From positions 1 to 64,000 of the forward strand of contig JABARH010000040.1 in the NCBI GenBank assembly GCA_019187665.1: a stretch of 64,000 bases of DNA, read 5' to 3'. Below, piece after piece: positions 58,656 to 64,000 of this stretch. A model generated the notes under the pieces. That model saw nothing but the letters and a program-made list of their open reading frames with translations, did no database searches and had not been told where the DNA came from. A program made the position numbers and the translations under genes. The DNA is from Anaerolineales bacterium (GTDB taxonomy: Bacteria; Chloroflexota; Anaerolineae; Anaerolineales; Villigracilaceae). Every line of letters starts with the position of its first letter. Position 1 is the first letter of the stretch.

Positions 58656-59254
58656 AGCAGACTCTTCAGATAAGGCATCATCAGTTTTTCGACGCGGTTG
58701 ACCTTTGCGTATTCCAGAAGTTTATGCACATCCATTTTCGGCTGGCGGACGTAATCTTTCAGCGCTTCGAGAGCCACATCCTCCCCGACACGGTTCCTGA
58801 ATTTGAAACAATCCGCGACTGTTTTCTCGCGGTTGTAAATTTTCACCTTCACCCCATCCAGCGCGTGGACATCCACCCCGACAGAATGTAGCGAGTTTTT
58901 CACCCAGAACACCTCCAGCGGCGGATATTTCAGGCGCGGTCTCGGCGTGTTTTGCGGAAGCGCCACATAAACACTGTGCGGAATTTGGGTCGTCAGTTCG
59001 TAAAAATACAGCGCGGAGATCAGGCAGACGACCGCCTTCGACACAAGCAGGCTGACTTGAACAAGATCGGGGTCGCTGGGCATTTCACTTTCCGCCAGGC
59101 GATAAATTCCCCTTGCTTCCCTGACCAGTTCTCCTTGTTTAACCATCTCATAAACAACGTGCTCAGGCACGCCAAGCCGTATCGCTTCGGCAGCACGGAG
59201 CATGTTGTTGTTTTTCTTGAAGATGGTTTTGTATGGAGTGTATTTCTCTACCAT
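58652..59254 (-). CDS. abiEi: AbiEi-family antitoxin and transcriptional autoregulator
   Basis: The 200-residue protein has the N-terminal winged-helix part of AbiEi (M-L-R-A-A-E-A-I-R-L-G-V, then L-V-R-E-A-R-G-I-Y-R-L) and the C-terminal antitoxin domain with V-K-I-Y-N-R-E-K-T-V-A-D-C-F. AbiEi represses its own operon by binding inverted repeats in the promoter. A fitting 14-bp inverted repeat lies directly upstream at 59264–59315. TATAAT lies 7 nt before the ATG. The gene overlaps abiEii by four bases. Confidence 0.93.
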   Translation of the reverse strand: MVEKYTPYKTIFKKNNNMLRAAEAIRLGVPEHVVYEMVKQGELVREARGIYRLAESEMPSDPDLVQVSLLVSKAVVCLISALYFYELTTQIPHSVYVALPQNTPRPRLKYPPLEVFWVKNSLHSVGVDVHALDGVKVKIYNREKTVADCFKFRNRVGEDVALEALKDYVRQPKMDVHKLLEYAKVNRVEKLMMPYLKSLL

Positions 59255-59261
59255 GAAAGAT

Positions 59262-59315
59262 ATTATACAAGAAAATCAAGGTGTTTTCAAGTAAATACAT
59301 AGATTTTCTTGTATA
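59262..59315 (-). promoter_or_regulatory. AbiE promoter with inverted-repeat operator
   Basis: TATACAAGAAAATC (59264–59277) and GATTTTCTTGTATA (59302–59315) are exact inverted copies 24 bases apart. The inner one overlaps the TATAAT box at 59262–59267, whose transcript would start at the abiEi ATG. Binding of the antitoxin there would block the polymerase. The outer arm overlaps the end of DUF559 copy D. Confidence 0.75.
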
Positions 59316-59635
59316 CCCAAACCAATTCCCTTATCTTCCCCACCACAGCGGACCGCTCCCTCATCATCTCATCATTCCCAAAGCGGACAATCCTCAACCC
59401 CATCTCACGCAACACCTTCTCTCGCCTCTCATCCTCCTCTTGTTGCAAATCGTGGATGTCACCATCCACCTCCACAACCAACGCCGCCCTGTGACAATAA
59501 AAATCAACGATAAACCCCGCGATGACTTGTTGCCGTCTAAATCGAATCCCCAACTTCTTCGCGCGGACTTCCTGCCACACGCTTCGCGGTTTCTCGGCAG
59601 GCGTCATCTCGCGGCGGAGTTCTGATTTTCACGTA
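59287..59635 (-). pseudogene. DUF559 gene copy D, 5'-truncated
   Basis: This is the longest open copy: an ATG at 59607 gives 106 residues with AEKPRSVWQEVRAKKLG, R-F-R-R-Q-Q-V-I-A-G-F-I-V-D-F-Y-C-H, V-V-E-V-D-G-D-I-H-D-L-Q and REMGLRIVRFGNDE. The frame extends to E-L-R-R-E upstream of the ATG before a stop, so the N-terminal ~20 residues are lost at the junction with the next gene's promoter. It could be functional if the short start is used. Confidence 0.8.
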
Positions 59636-59639
59636 TAAT
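59634..59639 (+). promoter_or_regulatory. Leaderless −10 box of the second AbiEii-like pair
   Basis: TATAAT lies 6 nt before the ATG at 59646 with no ribosome site. It sits exactly at the truncated end of DUF559 copy D. Confidence 0.65.
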
Positions 59640-59645
59640 CAAATC

Positions 59646-59939
59646 ATGCAAGCAACACAGCGACGCCCTTATCTATGGGATTACAATCTCGATCAAAGGC
59701 AATTTCAGGAAATCCTAAACGGTCGCCTCACAAAAGGGCGACTGAATCAGGATTGGGCAACGCGCCGCCTTTTGGAATATGCTCCCTATGATGAAATTAT
59801 CCGACTGCTCGGTTACAAAAGGCTTGTAGAGAATTGGTCTCGCTGGCGTGGACGAATCCGCTCCAAGAGCCGCGTGCGCGGATTTGACTTTCTCGTACAG
59901 TGGCTTCCCGAAAAACACCCCGAGTTACTCCGTGGCTAA
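59646..59939 (+). CDS. Small antitoxin-like partner protein
   Basis: The 97-residue protein begins with Q-R-R-P-Y-L-W-D-Y-N-L, then FQEILNGRLTKGRLNQDWATRR, and a basic end (RWRGRIRSKSRVRGFDFLVQW). It is helical and basic. Its stop overlaps the start of the next nucleotidyltransferase gene. Short proteins of this type are often placed upstream of AbiEii-like toxins, so an antitoxin role is inferred from position. The gene appears leaderless. Confidence 0.6.
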   Translation: MQATQRRPYLWDYNLDQRQFQEILNGRLTKGRLNQDWATRRLLEYAPYDEIIRLLGYKRLVENWSRWRGRIRSKSRVRGFDFLVQWLPEKHPELLRG

Positions 59940-60594
59940 CAATTCCGCTTTTTACTTTGATGTTTTATATCCTTTTCAAGACCGCGTGATCCAGACCATT
60001 AATCAGGCGGATACTGGCTTTTATCTTACAGGCGGGACGGCGGCATCGCGCGGTTACCTTCAACACCGTTTTTCAGACGATTTGGACTATTTCGTCAACG
60101 ACGATAATCGTTTCGGTCTATGGGTGGAACGGATCATCCAGGCGCTCAACAATGAATGGACATGCGAAGTTTTGATGAAGGAGGAGCGATTCGCCCGCCT
60201 CAACCTCCTCCAAAACGATTTCTTCCTCAAGATCGAAATGGTCAACGATATGCCTGCGCGGATTGGCGAGATTCAAAGCCATCCAGTTCTTGGGAGGCTA
60301 GATACTGCCGAAAATATCCTTGCCAACAAACTGACCGCCCTACTCGATCGTAACGAGCCGAAAGATTTAGCCGACATTTGGGGATTTTGTTGCCAGATGA
60401 ATCTTTCCATTCAAGCGGCTATCACGGGCGCACAGGGTAAGGCTATCGGTATTTTTCCCGCTGACCTGGGACGCGCGCTTTGTTCCGTTCAAAGCTTGGA
60501 CTGGGAATCCATCCGCTGGATCCAAGCCCCGTCTGCAGAGACTTTCGTTTCGCAGTTGTATCAATTGGGGGAAAGTTTGTTGCTGGTCAAGTAG
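59932..60594 (+). CDS. AbiEii-like nucleotidyltransferase, second system
   Basis: The 220-residue protein starts at a GTG overlapping the previous stop (CGTGGCTAA). The core is F-Y-L-T-G-G-T-A-A-S-R-G-Y near 25, then F-S-D-D-L-D-Y-F with the catalytic acidic pair, and K-L-T-A-L-L-D-R-N-E-P-K-D-L-A-D-I downstream. This matches the AbiEii/MNT-type toxin family but is shorter than the 305-residue AbiEii. It forms a two-gene module with the small partner, in the opposite direction to the rest of the island. Confidence 0.82.
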   Translation: MANNSAFYFDVLYPFQDRVIQTINQADTGFYLTGGTAASRGYLQHRFSDDLDYFVNDDNRFGLWVERIIQALNNEWTCEVLMKEERFARLNLLQNDFFLKIEMVNDMPARIGEIQSHPVLGRLDTAENILANKLTALLDRNEPKDLADIWGFCCQMNLSIQAAITGAQGKAIGIFPADLGRALCSVQSLDWESIRWIQAPSAETFVSQLYQLGESLLLVK

Positions 60595-60597
60595 TAA

Positions 60598-60991
60598 TCG
60601 AAACCAATTCCTTGATCTTCCCCACCACCGCGGACCGCTCCGCGTCCTCACCACCTCATCATTCCCAAAGCGGACAATCCTCAACCCCATCTCACGCAAC
60701 ACCTTCTCTCGCCTCTCATCCTCCTCTTGTTGCAAATCGTGGATGTCACCATCCACTCCAACTACCCGCGCGGACTTGTGACAATAAAAGTCGTCGATGA
60801 ATCCCGCAATGACTTGTTGTCTTCTGAAATGGCTCCCAACTTATTTGCTCGCAATTCCTCCCACAGAATCTTTTCGGCGAGAGTCATCTCGCGGCGCAGT
60901 TCTTCCCTGGCACCGATCGCCAGGACGGTGTGGCGCGTTGGAGTTTTTCTTTGGTGACGCGTTGACCTGGGATGATGTTTTTTACGAGCAT
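60598..60991 (-). pseudogene. DUF559 gene copy E, full length but frameshifted
   Basis: The start (M-L-V-K-N-I-I-P-G-Q-R-V-T-K-E-K-L-Q-R-A) and all later blocks are present: E-E-L-R-R-E-M-T-L-A-E-K-I-L-W-E-E-L, R-R-Q-Q-V-I-A-G-F-I-D-D-F-Y-C-H, G-V-D-G-D-I-H-D-L-Q and REMGLRIVRFGNDEV. At least two indels break the frame, one after the N-terminal block and one after K-L-G. A TAGAAT box lies 6 nt before the ATG. From 60992 to 61160 there is no gene. Confidence 0.85.
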
Positions 60992-61013
60992 AGTTTTATT
61001 CTAACGGAAAACC

Positions 61014-61042
61014 CCTCTCCCGTCTCCCCCAAGGGGGAGAGG
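61014..61042. repeat. GC-rich hairpin
   Basis: CCTCTCCC (61014–61021) pairs with GGGAGAGG (61035–61042). This CTCTCCC/GGGAGAG unit is a common dispersed intergenic repeat and may act as a transcript end. Confidence 0.4.
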
Positions 61043-61159
61043 CTAATACCAACTTGAAACAAAACATTGACTTGGAAAATCGTCAATCGCCGCACTTGGG
61101 GCAAGGTCTATTACGATGCAAGCGCGGGATCGGGAAAATGCCGACACACACTCCAATGA

Positions 61160-61435
61160 CTATCTCTGATGTTCTTGCATGTATGCGCGCAATAATAGAT
61201 TGATTTTTGTTTGATAGCCGCGTCCCTGCTTTTTGTACCATTCCAATACATCGCTATCCACGCGCAAGGTCAGTTGCGTTTTTGTGCGCGGCTTTAGTCC
61301 GCGCCGCACAATAGACTTTGCAAACATTTCAGGCGTAATTGCTGGCGCGTCGGAATAATCAATGTCTTCGTCCTTCATTTTGTCGAGACGAGCAAAATCA
61401 GTTTGAGATTTCGTTGAAGTAGGTTTCTTCTTCAT
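61160..61435 (-). CDS. brnA: BrnA-family antitoxin
   Basis: The 91-residue protein has the BrnA C-terminal ribbon–helix–helix-like region (LRVDSDVLEWYKKQGRGYQ, then INLLLRAYM) and an acidic middle, D-E-D-I-D-Y-S-D-A-P. It neutralises BrnT and represses the operon in known systems. Its start lies inside the end of brnT, a 38-base overlap, as usual for this pair. Confidence 0.93.
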   Translation of the reverse strand: MKKKPTSTKSQTDFARLDKMKDEDIDYSDAPAITPEMFAKSIVRRGLKPRTKTQLTLRVDSDVLEWYKKQGRGYQTKINLLLRAYMQEHQR

Positions 61436-61673
61436 ATTTGTTTGCCTTTCGGGCGGAGATTATACGGATAACAGTTTCAGATTCAGTATGGACGACCATA
61501 ATGATGCGGGTCTTTAGCAACCCAAGCGTTTGATAGCGCGTTTCGCCATATTCAAAGCGCTCGTCAATGACAGTGACGGTATCGAGTTCGAATATCGAAG
61601 GGACATCGGCAAAGTCAATGCCATGTTTGCGAATGTTGATCAGCCTCTTATTTTCATCCCATTCGAATCGCAT
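61398..61673 (-). CDS. brnT: BrnT-family RNase toxin
   Basis: The 91-residue protein carries the BrnT signature F-E-W-D-E-N-K-R-L-I-N-I-R-K-H-G-I-D-F and the C-terminal I-R-I-I-S-A-R-K-A-N-K-Y-E-E. It is a RelE-fold ribonuclease. The ATG at 61673 is chosen over 61679 because TACAAT (61680–61685) then lies 6 nt away, the same spacing as other leaderless genes here. brnA overlaps its end. Confidence 0.92.
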   Translation of the reverse strand: MRFEWDENKRLINIRKHGIDFADVPSIFELDTVTVIDERFEYGETRYQTLGLLKTRIIMVVHTESETVIRIISARKANKYEEETYFNEISN

Positions 61674-61842
61674 GCACATATTGTAGTGTCAAATTGGCAA
61701 TACGTCAAATGAAGGCTTTAGAACAAAGGGGAGAAGCTCAAACCATCCTCAAACAAAACTATCCTTGGAAAGCCGCACAGCCCTCACGCAACCAGCCCCC
61801 TTCCCCAGCGAACACGAAGCCTTCCCTCACACGTTTGGAGTT

Positions 61843-61879
61843 GACAAAAATTCCTGAGAGTTTCGATTCTCAGGAATTT
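61843..61879 (-). terminator. Terminator of the HerA–DruA operon
   Basis: AAATTCCTGAGA (61848–61859) pairs with TCTCAGGAATTT (61868–61879). On the minus strand it is followed by TTTTTGTCAA. The stem includes the last bases of the druA-like gene. The preceding 61690–61842 region is gene-free. Confidence 0.88.
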
Positions 61880-62942
61880 ACTTCTCATTCAAAAGTTTTT
61901 CTTGTAAGTCATCAAGTCTTGGCAAGACCCATCTTTGTCTCCAATGTTTAACTAATTCATTTTTGTCAAACTGTTTCCATTTGACTCTTTTTGCCTTGCC
62001 CTGCAAATATTCTTGCCAATTGTCAGCCAAAGCGCAACGGTAATAACCCCTTTTCCAGCCAATACTCATCATTTCATCTGAAAAGCCAAGCTCACGCAAT
62101 CCTTTGCCAAGGATTCTCATTTTCCAGTTTGGACCTTGCCCATATTTATAAGTCTTGAAATCTTCGGGGGGAACAACTTTCTTTATAAGTTCCCAACTTC
62201 CATTCGCTGTAATGTGAATATGGCTTTTCCCTTTTGTGTAACCAATAAAATCCCAATTGAAAAGTCGGGTGTAAATGGAAGATTTACCAAAGGCTCCCAT
62301 TGTGTCAACATAAACTAGATAAGATTTCTTTTGAACTTCAGTAATGATGGATTTTGAATTTTTGTATTTGTCGTAAAACCACTTACGAACTTCTGGAAAC
62401 ATCACTGTTAATGCAACAAGTTTTCCGCCAAGAATGCGGTTGTACGGTGGAATAGCGCCTAAAATGTAGGCTGTCATACAGTTGTAAAGGCGGTCTAGTT
62501 TCTGCTCTTTAGTCCAATCAATCGACTCAATGTCTCGCATTTCCAAACCAATAACAGGGTCAGCGAGTCCAACAATACCAATCAGTTTATCGTTCTGTTC
62601 ATCAAAGACAAAGTACCTTAGTCTTCTTCCGTATCCTGTTGTAACTGGAATAGACCAAAACCCTGCCGCATAAGACCAAATGCGTTTATGCTCTTCGCTT
62701 TGGTCAACCATGACAAGATAGGGTTTTACTTTTAGTATGTCGATTTCATCGGGAGTAGCAAGATACTTTTTTACTTTTTCAAAATAAAGTTCTTGTTTGG
62801 GGTTGGTTTGAATGGCAAGTTTAGCTTGAGTCTCTCGGAAATCAGCAACACTAATTTTGCCTTCAGCCTCATTCCACTGAACGCCATAGCTTGCTAAATT
62901 AGCAAGAATTTTCTCTCGAATACGTTTTTTTTGTACAGCCAT
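61878..62942 (-). CDS. DUF4338 (DruA-like) defence protein
   Basis: The 354-residue protein shows the DUF4338 core: G-Y-G-R-R-L-R-Y-F-V-F-D, L-I-G-I-V-G-L-A-D-P-V, M-R-D-I-E-S-I-D-W, then ILGAIPPYNRILGGKLVAL and W-F-Y-D-K-Y near 200. This matches DruA of Druantia anti-phage systems. The start at 62942 follows the upstream HerA-like gene by 10 bases; longer in-frame starts run into that gene. Druantia is normally defined by a large helicase DruE. None is seen here, though sequence beyond 64000 is unknown. Confidence 0.85.
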   Translation of the reverse strand: MAVQKKRIREKILANLASYGVQWNEAEGKISVADFRETQAKLAIQTNPKQELYFEKVKKYLATPDEIDILKVKPYLVMVDQSEEHKRIWSYAAGFWSIPVTTGYGRRLRYFVFDEQNDKLIGIVGLADPVIGLEMRDIESIDWTKEQKLDRLYNCMTAYILGAIPPYNRILGGKLVALTVMFPEVRKWFYDKYKNSKSIITEVQKKSYLVYVDTMGAFGKSSIYTRLFNWDFIGYTKGKSHIHITANGSWELIKKVVPPEDFKTYKYGQGPNWKMRILGKGLRELGFSDEMMSIGWKRGYYRCALADNWQEYLQGKAKRVKWKQFDKNELVKHWRQRWVLPRLDDLQEKLLNEK

Positions 62943-62952
62943 GCTTGTAACT

Positions 62953-64000
62953 TTACTTCGTGAACCTTGAATCTTTATAAACTTTATTCTCAACCAGTTT
63001 TTCAAACTCATTAACTCGAATTGGTAATGCAAAGGCTTGATCAGAAGATACCATATAAAGATTTCCAGGGATGGTTTCTCTTTGAATGAAATTTGATATG
63101 ACGCCATCGTAATTTATATTTGACTTTACCAAAGCTTTAATGTCGTCTGCGTTACCCATGTGGAATGCAAAGAAATTTTCTGCCTGGGTACGAATTTCTT
63201 CCGAAATCGCAGATGGGCGTTGAGTTACGGCAATTAATCCTAATCCAAATTTGCGACCCTCCTTTGCAACTCTAACAAAAGGATTTGAGTTTGACTTGAC
63301 GAACTCGTCAGACAAAACATTTTGTGCTTCCTCAACAAAGATGACTGTGTTGATGACGCCATCTTTGTTGTCGGATGTAAATTCTGCCTTATTATTTTCA
63401 AATAATTTACGAACCAAGATCGTGGAAATAATACTAGCGTCAGTGTTGTCTTTTAGGGATAAATCTAATATGACCGTTTTGCCTTGCTTCAAGCATTCAA
63501 AAACTTCTTCTACTAGCTTCGAATTGTTTGAATGCAAGCCTTTGCCTTCATCAATAAGATGTCTGATTCGTTTTCTGATAGCAGCAATTGTAGTTCGAGA
63601 ACTAGCGTCTTTTTTAGCATCAAAAAAATCAGGATATTTTTCACGCAGTAACTGAGGCTTTTCAACATATGCATCAATATTTTGAACAAAATCTTCTACA
63701 CCTTGTTCGTCAAGATAAATCAAAAACGATTCCATTACCTCCGAAAAACCTGTGGAAAAAGTTAAGATATCGCTAACTGATAAATGCCTGTGCATATTCA
63801 ACAATACTTTACCTTTGTTTATAAATCTATGTTCGTTCATATAGGTACTTGGCAATTTCTTGTCAGTGTAAACAACCATATTGGTTTTTAAGTTCGAATC
63901 ATCAATATCGCCTAAGCCATAAGTTTTTGTGCCGCGAAGGAAATACTCTCCATTTAAGTCAAAAATCAATTTCCCGTAGGTTGTGTCGCCAATCATTTGA
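62953..64000 (-). CDS. HerA-like (DUF87) ATPase, partial at the N-terminus
   Basis: About 349 residues of the C-terminal part are present. The frame stays open to the window edge, so the Walker A motif lies outside. Visible are G-K-L-I-F-D-L-N-G-E-Y, the Walker B V-I-F-V-E-E-A-Q-N-V-L with its acidic pair, and A-V-T-Q-R-P-S-A-I-S-E-E with the arginine. These match HerA-type hexameric DNA translocases. In prokaryotic defence, HerA ATPases pair with a nuclease or other effector (for example DUF4297, SIR2 or NurA). Here the adjacent effector position is taken by the DUF4338 protein. Confidence 0.82.
   Translation of the reverse strand, partial: QMIGDTTYGKLIFDLNGEYFLRGTKTYGLGDIDDSNLKTNMVVYTDKKLPSTYMNEHRFINKGKVLLNMHRHLSVSDILTFSTGFSEVMESFLIYLDEQGVEDFVQNIDAYVEKPQLLREKYPDFFDAKKDASSRTTIAAIRKRIRHLIDEGKGLHSNNSKLVEEVFECLKQGKTVILDLSLKDNTDASIISTILVRKLFENNKAEFTSDNKDGVINTVIFVEEAQNVLSDEFVKSNSNPFVRVAKEGRKFGLGLIAVTQRPSAISEEIRTQAENFFAFHMGNADDIKALVKSNINYDGVISNFIQRETIPGNLYMVSSDQAFALPIRVNEFEKLVENKVYKDSRFTK

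Noticed and set aside
61680..61842. A plus-strand frame of about 85 residues at 61694–61951
   Set aside because: It runs into the terminator and the DUF4338 gene on the other strand, lacks a ribosome site and shows no recognisable motif.
1..64000. CRISPR array or integrated phage
   Set aside because: No regularly spaced identical repeats and no phage structural, integrase or lysis genes were seen. The island is defined by toxin–antitoxin and defence genes only.

Overview
The window looks like a chromosomal segment of a Chloroflexota bacterium, most likely class Anaerolineae. This is inferred from gene content, not from a marker gene: a Dehalococcoides-type Elp3, a C-terminal signal of the MPTSG–TM–RK type, PAS/GAF/HD-GYP giants, zinc-ribbon membrane proteins, a MutL-family ATPase operon and MeaB next to a small B12 domain. 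Coding DNA is GC-rich up to about 54.7 kb and visibly more AT-rich in the last 9 kb, which form a defence/toxin–antitoxin island.

Layout. 1–7.4 kb: the tail of an IS630-like transposase, a B12-binding/MutE-like mutase protein with an octopine/nopaline-dehydrogenase-like partner, a UPF0316 membrane protein, a CPA1 Na+/H+ antiporter fused in frame to a c-di-AMP receptor domain and followed by a second receptor gene, and a beta-propeller lipoprotein. 7.5–17.8 kb: an endonuclease IV-like TIM barrel, a Trm9-like methyltransferase, APS reductase, Elp3, a split chromate transporter, a universal stress protein, then a leftward block with mutM, prs, meaB and a B12 domain. 17.9–26.1 kb: a tight eight-gene operon of mostly uncharacterised membrane proteins built around a MutL-type actin-fold ATPase and a zinc-ribbon protein with repeated PDW motifs. 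26.2–36.7 kb: assorted enzymes (GNAT, EamA transporter, CitE-like lyase, HAD, NYN, histone-deacetylase-like, HD, histidine ammonia-lyase) and a possible structured RNA. 36.8–48.8 kb: a 1858-residue PAS/GAF/HD-GYP sensor, a PIG-L deacetylase, a duplicated MBOAT–SGNH O-acetylation module and a polyprenol-kinase-like protein. 48.9–53.3 kb: two paralogous secreted proteins. 53.4–54.7 kb: three tRNA genes and surE.

54.9–64.0 kb: the island. It holds a DUF2283/nuclease-like pair, a novel Cys-rich protein, a nucleotidyltransferase, an AbiE pair, a second AbiEii-like pair, BrnT/BrnA, and a DruA (DUF4338) gene directly downstream of a HerA-like ATPase that runs off the window edge. Each of the five module junctions between 55.6 and 61.1 kb carries a fragment of the same DUF559 gene.

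Many genes are preceded by a TATAAT-like box 6–7 nt before the start codon and lack a Shine–Dalgarno sequence, so leaderless transcription looks common here, inside and outside the island. The best candidates for undescribed systems are the HerA–DruA pair, the DUF559-punctuated island and the MutL/PDW membrane operon.
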